DNA of 27,655 bases from Chitinophagaceae bacterium (GTDB lineage Bacteria; Bacteroidota; Bacteroidia; Chitinophagales; Chitinophagaceae), in NCBI GenBank assembly GCA_021738605.1, contig JAIPBY010000006.1:1-27655 (forward strand), in the 5' to 3' direction. Shown piece after piece: positions 1-8,426 of this stretch. A program made the translations under genes and the position numbers. Within the stretch, counting starts at the first letter, position 1. Every line of letters starts with the position of its first letter. The notes below the pieces were generated by a model that saw nothing but the letters and a program-made list of their open reading frames with translations, had not been told where the DNA came from and made no database searches.

Positions 1-1017
1 GCGGATGCATACCCTGAAACAAATGCATACAGCACTTCAAATAACAAATACAATGCTTTTCAAAACAACCAGGTTCAAAAAGACATGAGCATGTTTGCGG
101 AGCTTGCCTCTCCTGAACAAAAAGACCTGACTGTTCAACTGCCCAAAAACCTGGAGATACCAACACTACCACAAAAAACAATGATCAATAACAGTCAGGA
201 TAACATTATACCTAAAGACGAAAAGAAGCATTCAATTGGTGCTGCGTTTGAAACGGTCATTGAACAAGCCAAAAAAATAAAGAAAAATGCAAGCTGGCAG
301 ATTTATGCGAGCCCCAGCATGGGTTACAGAAGATTGAAGGGTGAAGCTTCGCGATCCATGTACCAATACAGTGTTTTTTCACTGAGCACGAATGCCGTTT
401 TTGCCAGGAATGTGAAGGACGCCGTTTCCCACAAACCAGGGATGGGCTTTGAAGTTGGTACGGCCATGTTCTACCCCCTTTCCAAAAAACTGAACTTTAA
501 AGCAGGTCTTCAGGCAAATTACAACCATTATCAAATTGAGGCATTTAGCTCTGTTCCAGAAATTGCCAATTATGGCATGAACAACTATGCATTTGGCAGC
601 TACCCGATCAGTGCTGTTTCGTTTTACAGCAACAACAGCGGCTATTCTCCTGCCACCCTTCGCAATGAGCATTACATGATATCCATGCCCATCGGAATCG
701 ACTATGAGATAGCAGGAACGAGAAAACTAAATTTTTCAGTTGCTTCGACCCTCCAACCTACTTATGTTTTTGCCAACTACGCTTATCTCCTGTCTACAGA
801 TTTGAAGCATTATGCAAAAGAGCCTACGCTCAACAGAAGATGGAACTTGAACGCTGCAATTGAGGCCAATCTTAACATTGAAAAAGGCGGCTTCAAATGG
901 AGCATAGCCCCACAATTCCGTTACCAGATGCTTTCCAGCTTCAAATCAAAATATCCCATCAAGGAAAACCTGACGGATTTTGGCATCAAGGTTGGTGTCA
1001 TCAAAACAATAAAATAG
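1..1017 (+). CDS. Outer-membrane beta-barrel protein, 5' end cut by window edge
   Basis: The reading frame is open from base 1 to the TAG at 1015-1017, so the gene very probably begins outside the window; the ATG at 85 is only the first internal Met. About 120 visible N-terminal residues are polar and low in complexity (rich in N, Q, K, P). From SWQIYASPSMGYRRL onward the protein has alternating aromatic/polar strands typical of a small outer-membrane barrel, ending in a strand-like segment (TDFGIKVGVIKTIK). In Bacteroidota, proteins with a disordered periplasmic stretch followed by such a barrel are often encoded behind an ECF sigma factor gene; whether that applies here cannot be seen. It is followed after 32 bp by a lipoprotein gene and then uvrC, all on the plus strand. 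The exact function is unknown. Confidence 0.7.
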   Translation, partial: ADAYPETNAYSTSNNKYNAFQNNQVQKDMSMFAELASPEQKDLTVQLPKNLEIPTLPQKTMINNSQDNIIPKDEKKHSIGAAFETVIEQAKKIKKNASWQIYASPSMGYRRLKGEASRSMYQYSVFSLSTNAVFARNVKDAVSHKPGMGFEVGTAMFYPLSKKLNFKAGLQANYNHYQIEAFSSVPEIANYGMNNYAFGSYPISAVSFYSNNSGYSPATLRNEHYMISMPIGIDYEIAGTRKLNFSVASTLQPTYVFANYAYLLSTDLKHYAKEPTLNRRWNLNAAIEANLNIEKGGFKWSIAPQFRYQMLSSFKSKYPIKENLTDFGIKVGVIKTIK

Positions 1018-1049
1018 TTCATTCTTCAACTGCTTCGTAATTTTGTCTG

Positions 1050-1604
1050 ATGAAGCTGATTAGAAGATTCATTTACGTATTGTTGTCGCTTTTTTTTATC
1101 GCTTGCAATCAGTCAAGTGAAGAAAAAAATCATTTCCCTATCCATGCATTTTTGGATGAGGAACTTGCGCAAATTGATTCTCTTCCCATTGCCATCATCC
1201 TCACCCGGGAAACAATTGGAAAAACTGATACTGTCGTGGTAGATAAAAAAGAATTCAGGCCCCTTGCAATGGAGTTGATAGGCATTGACCTACAGGAAAA
1301 AAAATACCAAAAAAAATACCAGGAACTCGTGCTTGAAGATGTGCAGCTGGGGAATATTTCAATAAGCTATACCACCGAAGAACCAGACCTCCCCATCAGA
1401 AAAATTGAGCTCAACATTGATGCCGGCACCAATAAAATAAAAAGCATTTTTGCTGAAAGACAAGACAAGGAGGGCGAACAACTGCTGATCAGAAAAATTC
1501 TTTGGACAACTGCCACAGAACTGATGGTCAATACAAGCTTTTACAAGGAAGGTCAATTGTTGAACAACCTTACTGAACGGTACAACTGGGCCATAGGCAA
1601 CTAA
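1050..1604 (+). CDS. Putative lipoprotein of unknown function
   Basis: This is a 184-residue protein with a lipoprotein signal: positive n-region MKLIRR, hydrophobic stretch YVLLSLFFIA and a lipobox Cys at residue 19 (FIAC). The mature part is mostly polar and probably periplasmic or anchored at the outer membrane. Charged segments such as EEKNH and QEKKYQKKYQ are visible, and no enzymatic motif is recognised. Its stop is only 2 bp from the uvrC start, so the two are almost certainly co-transcribed. Such a pairing need not mean a shared function. The spacer upstream contains CTTCAACTGCTTC, a fragment of the 9-bp repeat found elsewhere in the window. Confidence 0.75.
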   Translation: MKLIRRFIYVLLSLFFIACNQSSEEKNHFPIHAFLDEELAQIDSLPIAIILTRETIGKTDTVVVDKKEFRPLAMELIGIDLQEKKYQKKYQELVLEDVQLGNISISYTTEEPDLPIRKIELNIDAGTNKIKSIFAERQDKEGEQLLIRKILWTTATELMVNTSFYKEGQLLNNLTERYNWAIGN

Positions 1605-1606
1605 GG

Positions 1607-3406
1607 ATGGAACAATTTGATTTTACAACAATCCAGAAAACACTGCCAAATGCACCCGGCATCTATAAATACTATGGCGCCCAACAGAACCTCCTTTATA
1701 TTGGAAAGGCAAAAAACATAAGGAAACGCGTCAGTTCGTATTTCACCAAAAGCAACCATTCTTTCAAGACACATGAACTCGTCAAGCAAATATGGCAAAT
1801 TGATTTTACAATTGTACAATCAGAACACGATGCATTGTTGCTGGAGAACGCCCTGATAAAGGAGTTCAAACCGAGGTATAATATTGAACTCAAAGATGAC
1901 AAGACCTATCCATACATCGTCATCAAGAAAGAAGATTTTCCAAGGGTATTTTTAACCAGAAGAAAAATTAACGATGGGTCTGAGTATATTGGTCCCTTTA
2001 CTAGTGCTGCCAAGGTGCGGGACCTGTTGGAGTTTATTAAACAACATATACCACTAAGGACCTGCAGTTTGAATCTATCAGACAACAACATCAAGAAAGG
2101 GAAATACAAGGTATGCCTGGAGTACCATCTGGGCAATTGCAAGGGTCCCTGTGTCGGATTGCAACAGTCCGACGACTATGCCAACGGTGTAGAACAGATC
2201 CGTCATGTCATGAAAGGGAATCTGAGTGGCATCATTGCAGCATACAAGAAAAAGCAGCAGCAATATATTGCAGACCTGGCCTTCGAGAAGGCAGACATGA
2301 TGCAACAGAAGATCAATTCCCTCAGAAATTACAGGTCTTCTTCAGTTGTTGTGAGCCCCCGCCTGGGAGACCTTGATGTATTTGCCATGGCCAGTGCCGA
2401 TGACCAGATCATCGTCAGCTTTCTTGCAGTAAAGAATGGCACCATCACCAATTCAGGCACTGATGCATTCAGGCTGAAATTAGAGGAGGAAGAAGCAGAA
2501 ATTCTATCACAAGCCATCATTCATTTTCAAGCCCTTTACAGCAGTGATGCAAAAGAGCTGGTGATTCCTGTCAACATTGAATTTGGATTTGAAGACTATC
2601 AATTGACCATCCCAAAATCCGGTGACAAGAAAAAGCTCCTTGAGATGGCACAAACCAATGCAGACTATCTTGTTACAGAAATCAACAGGAAAAAACGACT
2701 GCACCTTGCAGAAAATGAATACATCAACGAAGAATTATTGCCCAAGGTCATGGAAGCACTTTCACTCAAAGCCTTGCCTGAACACATTGAGTGTTTTGAC
2801 AACTCCAATTTTCAGGGTGCTTACCCGGTATCTGCCATGGTCTGCTTTAAAAACGGGCTGCCCAGCAAAAAAGACTACAGGCATTTCAAGGTAGCAACCG
2901 TTGAAGGAATCAATGACTTTGCCACCATGAAAGAAGCTGTTGGCAGGCGTTACAAACGCTTGCTGGAAGAGCAGGCACCACTTCCACAACTGGTGATCAT
3001 CGACGGAGGAAAAGGACAACTAAGTTCTGCCATGGCCGCCATACAGGAATTGGGATTGTCAGGTAAAATGACCCTGATAGGCTTGGCAAAAAATGTTGAA
3101 GAGCTATTTTTCCCTGGCGATCAGGAATCGTTGAAACTGGAATTTAACAGTGATGTTCTGAAATTTATCCGAAGCATCAGAGATGAGGTACACAGATTTG
3201 GAATCACCTTCCACAGACAAATAAGAAGCAAGGGTACCTTTAAAAATGAGCTGGAAGGCATCAACGGCATTGGTGAAAAAACAGCTTTCGAGCTGCTGAG
3301 CCATTTCAGGTCTGTCAAGAAGATTCAATCCGCCTCATTGCAGGAGCTAAGTGAACTTGTTGGCAACAAAAAAGCAACCCTGATTGCCAAGTATTTCAGT
3401 AAATAA
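1607..3406 (+). CDS. uvrC: Excinuclease ABC subunit C (UvrC)
   Basis: UvrC is the dual-incision nuclease of nucleotide excision repair. It cuts 3' and 5' of a lesion after recruitment by UvrB. The 599-residue length is typical. Visible domains in order: an N-terminal GIY-YIG nuclease (GIY at residues 18-20, YIG at 31-33); a four-cysteine cluster (C153, C170, C178, C182) spaced like the iron-sulfur site reported for UvrC; a UVR helix around 215-242 (IADLAFEKADMMQQKINSL) for UvrB contact; the RNase H-like nuclease domain (CFDNSNFQGAYPVSAMV, VIIDGGKGQL); and a C-terminal helix-hairpin-helix region (LEGINGIGEKTAFELL). The start is fixed by the N-terminal match to the family. It is last in a plus-strand operon and is followed by a strong terminator. 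Confidence 0.97.
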   Translation: MEQFDFTTIQKTLPNAPGIYKYYGAQQNLLYIGKAKNIRKRVSSYFTKSNHSFKTHELVKQIWQIDFTIVQSEHDALLLENALIKEFKPRYNIELKDDKTYPYIVIKKEDFPRVFLTRRKINDGSEYIGPFTSAAKVRDLLEFIKQHIPLRTCSLNLSDNNIKKGKYKVCLEYHLGNCKGPCVGLQQSDDYANGVEQIRHVMKGNLSGIIAAYKKKQQQYIADLAFEKADMMQQKINSLRNYRSSSVVVSPRLGDLDVFAMASADDQIIVSFLAVKNGTITNSGTDAFRLKLEEEEAEILSQAIIHFQALYSSDAKELVIPVNIEFGFEDYQLTIPKSGDKKKLLEMAQTNADYLVTEINRKKRLHLAENEYINEELLPKVMEALSLKALPEHIECFDNSNFQGAYPVSAMVCFKNGLPSKKDYRHFKVATVEGINDFATMKEAVGRRYKRLLEEQAPLPQLVIIDGGKGQLSSAMAAIQELGLSGKMTLIGLAKNVEELFFPGDQESLKLEFNSDVLKFIRSIRDEVHRFGITFHRQIRSKGTFKNELEGINGIGEKTAFELLSHFRSVKKIQSASLQELSELVGNKKATLIAKYFSK

Positions 3407-3474
3407 ATATGGGATGAAAAACCCCCTTACATTTCCGAAAACAGGGAGAAAAGTCGAGAGGTATTCCAATAAAT

Positions 3475-3504
3475 AAAAATGGGCTGGAAATCCAGCCCAT
3501 TTTT
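3475..3504. terminator. Symmetric bidirectional terminator between uvrC and gldN
   Basis: Perfect inverted repeat AAAAATGGGCTGGA / TCCAGCCCATTTTT with a two-base nominal centre. The GC-rich core ATGGGCTGG is flanked by an A-run on one side and a T-run on the other, so it reads as an intrinsic terminator on both strands. It sits between the convergent ends of uvrC (+, stop at 3406) and gldN (-, stop at 3522), where such an element is expected. Confidence 0.9.
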
Positions 3505-3521
3505 AAAATAATTTGAATCAA

Positions 3522-4577
3522 TTAGAATGACCAGAGGTCTTGCTCAAAATTGAAGATCTTGTTTTTGATATTTTCTCCTTCAAGCAATTTCATGATATCA
3601 TCCTTGATAAACTGCTTGATGAACATGTCGTAAGGATTCTCGATAGTAGACTTTACAATGTAGCTGGCAAAATAACGGCTTTCGAAAAGTTCTTCCCAAC
3701 TCATTCTGGCTCCAAAATTCTTTCCATTGTATACTTCGTAAAGAGCAAGCACTGGGCGGAGGTCTGGATAGTATATCCAAAAAATCGGAGATTCACCCAA
3801 TACATTGCCTTGATCATCTGTATAAGTCTTTATGGGAGCAATTCCTAAGATTCTAATAACCATCCTTGATGATTCCTTATCAAAAACCCACTCTTCTTTT
3901 ACTCGGAATTTCATGATGTCGTCAGGATTAAACTCCTTGCAAACCAAAGAATCTTTCATGATCCCCTTTGAACCGGTTGGATCTTTTGCCCAATCAATTA
4001 CCTGAACAGAATCACATCTTCCTGAAATCACCTCACCTACTTTGGCAACAGTCATCGGTGTTGTAAAGCGATCGTCAACATTGGGATCAAAAGCAGTTAC
4101 ATCTCCTTTTTTAAGGGCGCGAAGCAGTATGCTGATAAAACGCTGGTTACCATTGTCATCTTCTGCCTTGTAGCGAAAGGCAAGGTTCATTTTTTCTCTG
4201 ATATCAATTTCCCTCCACACACGCTCGCGGTACCAGGCATCATCCTCACGGATATGCTCGTAGGCCAATGGTGTGCGGCTTTTAACCAGGTTCCTGTCGA
4301 TTGCAGCATCAGATCGAAGGGACATCCTCACAGAATCAAATGCAAATGGATCCTTGGGCGGTGGCGGTGGCGCAGGCTTTACTGTATCTACCGGCATGGG
4401 GGTAACACTGGCATCGAGCACCTGTGTATTGGCAACCGGCTTTTTTGCTGTTGGCTTAGCAGCAGTCTTTTTGGGAGGGGTGGTTGTCTTCTTTTTTACT
4501 TGTGCTTCTACACCCTGACATACAATGAGTATAGACATACAAAATAAGAACAACCCTTTTAATGAAGATATTTTCAT
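3522..4577 (-). CDS. gldN: Gliding motility / type IX secretion protein GldN
   Basis: GldN (PorN) is a periplasmic component of the type IX secretion system that forms a ring complex with GldK. I place the start at the ATG at 4577, giving 351 residues. It is followed by a good Sec signal (MKISSLKGLFLFCMSILIVC... cut near VEAQ) and lies 19 bp after the gldM stop. A longer in-frame version to 4646 would add 23 residues before the signal peptide and overlap gldM. After the signal comes a K/T/P-rich linker ending in PPPPP, then the conserved domain with RERVWREIDIREKMN, RFISILLRAL and GARMSWEELFESRYFASYI. It is the last gene of gldKLMN and ends at the symmetric terminator. Confidence 0.93.
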   Translation of the reverse strand: MKISSLKGLFLFCMSILIVCQGVEAQVKKKTTTPPKKTAAKPTAKKPVANTQVLDASVTPMPVDTVKPAPPPPPKDPFAFDSVRMSLRSDAAIDRNLVKSRTPLAYEHIREDDAWYRERVWREIDIREKMNLAFRYKAEDDNGNQRFISILLRALKKGDVTAFDPNVDDRFTTPMTVAKVGEVISGRCDSVQVIDWAKDPTGSKGIMKDSLVCKEFNPDDIMKFRVKEEWVFDKESSRMVIRILGIAPIKTYTDDQGNVLGESPIFWIYYPDLRPVLALYEVYNGKNFGARMSWEELFESRYFASYIVKSTIENPYDMFIKQFIKDDIMKLLEGENIKNKIFNFEQDLWSF

Positions 4578-4596
4578 CGTAGACTTTTTTAATGCT

Positions 4597-6141
4597 TTAT
4601 TTAAGAATATAGGTAAGGCTGGTAGGCAATACCCTTGTTTTCCCACCAGGATCTTTAACTACAATATCGGTAATGGCCACCAGTGAACCGGGTTTCAAAC
4701 GTCCTACCAACCCGGCGGCATCTCCAGTCCACCTGGAACCCCGGTTATCAATTTGAACGAAATCACCGCCAGTTCCGGCTGCCCCAAGTTTATAGCTTAC
4801 CACTTCGAAAGGTGCATCAAATTCAGCATCCTGAAGCTTAGCAATTACACCACCCATGGCCTTGAATGAGGCCGATGGAACATTGCCTGGCTTGAGGTTT
4901 CCAACATAGGCCACAGGGTCGGGCAGCTGCTTCACCCGGAAAGTAACCTTGCCTGCAGATTTTCCTTCTACCAAAACGGTTATGGTATGTTCACCAAACA
5001 TTCCTGAACCAGGCTTTACAATGTATTTGTTTCCGCTAACTTTTGAAATACTACCACCGCTAAACTGCGCTGAAACCTTTTCACTTCCTGCTCCTGCAGT
5101 GATGGTCACGGGATTGTCAACACCAATGTAGAGCACATTCATTTTATCAGGGGATACTGCAATACCTGAAGGAGAACCAACAGTGTAATCAATTTTCTTT
5201 GAGATTGTTTTGTTTTCCCCGGTATTGGGATCAACAAAACTTACACTAACGTTCATGCTCCTGGAACCAGATCCACCAACATTGAATTTTTTCTCGGCCA
5301 CGCCATTGGCATTGACCTGAATACTGGCTCCGTCGATGTTAACAACAGGCTTTACATTGGAGTTGAAAGCGCCAAGGCCGGCAGTTACTACCATTTCCTC
5401 ACCGGGCATCAAATAGGTAGAACTTGTTCCAACCAATGGCTCAAACTTGTCCATGATCAACTTTACAGCACCCACCTGGTTGATACAAAAAGTAGCTGCC
5501 AGGTTCTCTGAATTTTTGATATCGTTTTGAAACTTGCTGAGGATGGTCAGCGACGCAATGGTTGGCGTCATGTGGAAATAATTGTTGACCCAATCCTTGA
5601 CCTTGTCTCCGGTAGAAACATTTCCGGCAGCAGATTTGGGAATTTCAAGACTCAATGGAAGCTTTGATGTGATCTGAGTTGCCATCTCAGGATCTACCGC
5701 AATGAGTTTTTTCTTGAAGTTTTCGAGTGCCTCATACAAGGGCTTGCCGTTGCCTTTGGTATCAAAATACCTTGTTGAAGCATCGATATTGTCTTCCCTG
5801 AAAGAGCCATTGGTTGGGTCGAGGTCTGACTCTTCCTTCAATGCCTGCTTGTATTTTTCCAAAATGCCATAAGCCTCATCTGCAATAGACTTTACCTGAT
5901 CGGCCTTGGGCTTCCATATTCCAGCTTTTTCAGCTGATTTTGGATCCTTGAGCATTTCGCCAAGGCTTGTATAAATACCACTTGTAGACGTGGACAAAAC
6001 ATTGTTCGACTCCCTCAGGCTGTTGTCTACCACCTTAAAAGCATTAAGGATTTCTGCAGACACATTCAAAGCGAGCAGCGCAGTCAACACCAAATACATG
6101 ATGTTGATCATTTTCTGCCTCGGTTCTTTAGGTAGTGACAT
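4597..6141 (-). CDS. gldM: Gliding motility / type IX secretion protein GldM
   Basis: GldM (PorM) is the inner-membrane and periplasmic shaft of the proton-driven type IX motor, transmitting rotation from GldL to the GldK/GldN ring. The 514-residue length matches the family. The N-terminus MSLPKEPRQKMINIMYLVLT begins the single transmembrane helix (about residues 11-33), followed by the typical NVSAEILNAFKVVDNSL. The remainder is periplasmic: a helical domain to roughly residue 220, then Ig-like beta domains (GEEMVVTAGLGAFNSNVKP, FVDPNTGENKTISKKIDYTVG, VSPDKMNVLYIGVDNPV) and a C-terminal domain starting near KQLPDPVAYVG. It lies between gldL (44 bp upstream) and gldN (19 bp downstream). Confidence 0.96.
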   Translation of the reverse strand: MSLPKEPRQKMINIMYLVLTALLALNVSAEILNAFKVVDNSLRESNNVLSTSTSGIYTSLGEMLKDPKSAEKAGIWKPKADQVKSIADEAYGILEKYKQALKEESDLDPTNGSFREDNIDASTRYFDTKGNGKPLYEALENFKKKLIAVDPEMATQITSKLPLSLEIPKSAAGNVSTGDKVKDWVNNYFHMTPTIASLTILSKFQNDIKNSENLAATFCINQVGAVKLIMDKFEPLVGTSSTYLMPGEEMVVTAGLGAFNSNVKPVVNIDGASIQVNANGVAEKKFNVGGSGSRSMNVSVSFVDPNTGENKTISKKIDYTVGSPSGIAVSPDKMNVLYIGVDNPVTITAGAGSEKVSAQFSGGSISKVSGNKYIVKPGSGMFGEHTITVLVEGKSAGKVTFRVKQLPDPVAYVGNLKPGNVPSASFKAMGGVIAKLQDAEFDAPFEVVSYKLGAAGTGGDFVQIDNRGSRWTGDAAGLVGRLKPGSLVAITDIVVKDPGGKTRVLPTSLTYILK

Positions 6142-6185
6142 ATAGATAGATAAGTTTAAAGATTAGAATTCAGGTGAACTGGACA

Positions 6186-6944
6186 TTAACCACGGCCTTG
6201 CATGGCTGCAAGCATATTTCCATAAACACTGTTCAGGCTGCCGAGATTTTTTGCAAGCAAAGCAATCTGCTCCTGTGTTTTCATGGCATCATTCACACTA
6301 CCCTGCATGGCCTGGCTGGCCTTGATCAGGTTGTCGTAGAATGCATTCATGGCCTTGATGTGGTTGCCTGAATCCTGCAACTCCAACTCATACATTTTAT
6401 TCAACGAACCGAGGTTCTTTGTCAGTGACTGCACTTGCTCATGGAAAGCTTTTGAACCTTCTGCCGCAGTATTGAAATGTTGAACAGATCCGGCAGCATT
6501 GGCATAAGCGTCTTTCATGATGGTGAGGGCAGCAGTTGCTTCTTTTGTTTTTCCTGCAAACTCAGATGTTGCCGCAGCCACATCACCCATAGATGCCATT
6601 CCCTGCACGGTTGAATTGAATTTAGAAAAATTGCCATTCAACTTGGTGAGCTGATCGGTATCCAAATATTTTTCGATGGTCTCTTTAAGCAAATCAGCAC
6701 CAGGGGTTGCATTGGCACCACCGCTGGCAACAGCTGCCTCAGGAGTAACTGGTTTTTTCATCTCGAGCCATGCGTAAACAAGAAAGATAACAGCCTCTGT
6801 CAACAAACCAACAGTAAGCATGATATCAGCGAATGATTTATGAAGGATTTTAGCCCAGGCACCGAAGATTACGACAGCGGCACCTACGCTTACAAAAATG
6901 TTTACATATTTCTCGAAAGTAGAGGATGAGTTGGATGATGACAT
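6186..6944 (-). CDS. gldL: Gliding motility / type IX secretion motor protein GldL
   Basis: GldL (PorL) is the inner-membrane stator-like partner of GldM that uses the proton gradient to drive type IX secretion and gliding. Two N-terminal transmembrane helices are visible (about residues 13-34 and 38-60). The second carries a membrane-embedded glutamate (E50, in LLTEAVIFLVYAWLE), probably equivalent to the essential glutamate described in Flavobacterium GldL; K32 at the end of helix one is likewise of the conserved type. The long cytoplasmic remainder (to residue 252) is helical, with repeated NLGSLN segments (KNLGSLNKMYELEL and KNLGSLNSVYGNML). The gene lies 40 bp after gldK and 44 bp before gldM. 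Confidence 0.95.
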   Translation of the reverse strand: MSSSNSSSTFEKYVNIFVSVGAAVVIFGAWAKILHKSFADIMLTVGLLTEAVIFLVYAWLEMKKPVTPEAAVASGGANATPGADLLKETIEKYLDTDQLTKLNGNFSKFNSTVQGMASMGDVAAATSEFAGKTKEATAALTIMKDAYANAAGSVQHFNTAAEGSKAFHEQVQSLTKNLGSLNKMYELELQDSGNHIKAMNAFYDNLIKASQAMQGSVNDAMKTQEQIALLAKNLGSLNSVYGNMLAAMQGRG

Positions 6945-6984
6945 AAAATATTTTTTTGTTGAAGTAAGTTTGGGAATAAAAAGT

Positions 6985-8268
6985 TTAGCGCTTGGTCTGC
7001 ATGGGAGGAAGATCGATTACACAGCGAAAGCCCAAATAAGACTTGGTTGTATCCTGGTATTCATAGTTCCTTGTTGAGTTTTGGAGGAAAAATCCGATGT
7101 CCTTCCAACTGCCACCACGCACCACTTTTCTTTTCATCCTTGGAGGATCATTGTCCTTTGCATTCCACCTGATATCTGGATTCATGTCATGCTGGAAATT
7201 GTAAGCACCTTCATAATAAAGGGAAGATGTCCACTCAGCAACATTTCCTGCCATGTTGTAAAGACCAAAATCATTGGGCCAGTAAGCATCTGCTCTTACG
7301 GTATACATTCCACCGTCTTCTGGATAGTTGCCACGTCCTGGTTTAAAATTAGCCAACAAACAGCCTTTCTTGTTGCGGAGGTATGGACCGCCCCATGGAA
7401 AAGGAACTTGTGAGCGACCACCACGGGCAGCATATTCCCACTCAGCTTCTGTAGGAAGCCTGAAGTCTGATTCAGTCATGCGCTTTGACCTTTCCAGGAA
7501 TGAGTTGAGGTAATGTGTTCTCCATTCTGTGAAGGCAGTTGCCTGCTTCCAGCTTATACCAACCACTGGATAAGCCCCATAGGCTGGATGGGAGAAATAT
7601 TTTTTAGCATGCGGTTCATTATAAGAGTATGAAAAATCACGGATCCATACCAATGTGTCGGGATAGATGGGTGTATCTTTTTTTATAACAAATGTTGACC
7701 TTGGCTTGTCAGCGTTTTCTCTTTGTGCTGCTTCTTTATAGTCCAGCCACTCAGAATGGTAGATGATTTTCTTGGCGTCAATTTCTTTTCTGCCATTGAT
7801 CCTGTTGTCTGGTGTTACAATCAATGCACTCAATTGCTCCTGGATTTTCGGATCTGCCCACTTGATGGTTTTCACTTTGCCCCAATCAATTGCACTGGAT
7901 CCATCAGGCGCATTTTTCTTGAAATTCAAAATGCTTCCTGCGATGGAATCCCTTACCCAAAATACAAACTGGCGGTATTCATCATTGGTGATCTCCGTTG
8001 CATCCATCCAGAATCCATTGATGGATATCTGCTTGTTCCTTGCAGTAAATGCATAGCTGATGTCTTCATCAGAGGGACCCATGTGAAAGGTTCCTGAAGG
8101 GACATAAATCATGCCAGGAGGCTTTGGCATGATGTATTTACTTCCCAAGGAAACGCCACGCAACTGACCATCACCAACGGCTCCGGTTGACTTGCTTGAC
8201 TTTCCGCACCCGGTCATGATGAGTCCGAGTGACAACAATCCCAATACATACAGAAAATTGCCTTTCAT
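6985..8268 (-). CDS. gldK: Gliding motility / type IX secretion lipoprotein GldK
   Basis: GldK (PorK) is an outer-membrane lipoprotein that builds the periplasmic ring of the type IX secretion system with GldN. The 427-residue protein has a lipoprotein signal with Cys at residue 21 (LIMTGCGK). It also has a formylglycine-generating-enzyme/sulfatase-modifying fold: MIYVPSGTFHMG, FWMDATEITNDEYRQFV, RLPTEAEWEYAARGG, NMAGNVAEWTSS, VVRGGSW and YLGFRCV. In GldK this fold is structural rather than a known enzyme. It is the first gene of gldKLMN; a candidate -7 promoter box lies 30 bp upstream. No porP/sprF-type gene precedes it here. Confidence 0.95.
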   Translation of the reverse strand: MKGNFLYVLGLLSLGLIMTGCGKSSKSTGAVGDGQLRGVSLGSKYIMPKPPGMIYVPSGTFHMGPSDEDISYAFTARNKQISINGFWMDATEITNDEYRQFVFWVRDSIAGSILNFKKNAPDGSSAIDWGKVKTIKWADPKIQEQLSALIVTPDNRINGRKEIDAKKIIYHSEWLDYKEAAQRENADKPRSTFVIKKDTPIYPDTLVWIRDFSYSYNEPHAKKYFSHPAYGAYPVVGISWKQATAFTEWRTHYLNSFLERSKRMTESDFRLPTEAEWEYAARGGRSQVPFPWGGPYLRNKKGCLLANFKPGRGNYPEDGGMYTVRADAYWPNDFGLYNMAGNVAEWTSSLYYEGAYNFQHDMNPDIRWNAKDNDPPRMKRKVVRGGSWKDIGFFLQNSTRNYEYQDTTKSYLGFRCVIDLPPMQTKR

Positions 8269-8297
8269 CTTAATTGCTGTTTTTGTGAGTATATCAA

Positions 8298-8305
8298 CAA
8301 ATATA
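8298..8305 (-). promoter_or_regulatory. Candidate -7 box of the gldKLMN promoter
   Basis: On the minus strand this reads TATATTTG, an exact match to the Bacteroidota -7 consensus TAnnTTTG, starting 30 bp upstream of the gldK ATG. I do not find a clear -33 TTG at the usual distance, so the call rests on the -7 box and its position. Confidence 0.45.
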
Positions 8306-8362
8306 TATTAAAAAAAGGTACTAATTTTTAACCTAACCCCTTAATAATCTAAATTTTAACAA

Positions 8363-8378
8363 GCCGGAAACATCCGGC
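8363..8378 (-). terminator. Possible weak terminator after the DUF255 gene
   Basis: Inverted repeat GCCGGA-tgtt-TCCGGC on the minus strand, 48 bp beyond the stop at 8427, followed by the A/T-rich TTGTTAAAATTT. The stem is only 6 bp and the T-run is interrupted, so termination is plausible but unproven. The rest of the 8269-8426 spacer shows only the gldK promoter box. Confidence 0.4.
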
Positions 8379-8426
8379 CTTGATCGTGAAAAACGGATAA
8401 TTACCGGTCGTATTGCCTTTCAAAGC

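Noticed and set aside
1038..1045. TAATTTTG as a promoter for the lipoprotein gene
   Set aside because: It matches the -7 consensus but ends only 4 bp before the ATG, leaving no leader, and the gene follows the barrel gene closely. Read-through is more likely.
4578..4646. Longer gldN reading frame with 23 extra N-terminal residues
   Set aside because: The extension would overlap the end of gldM and place a signal peptide in the middle of the protein. The ATG at 4577 gives a normal signal peptide and family length.
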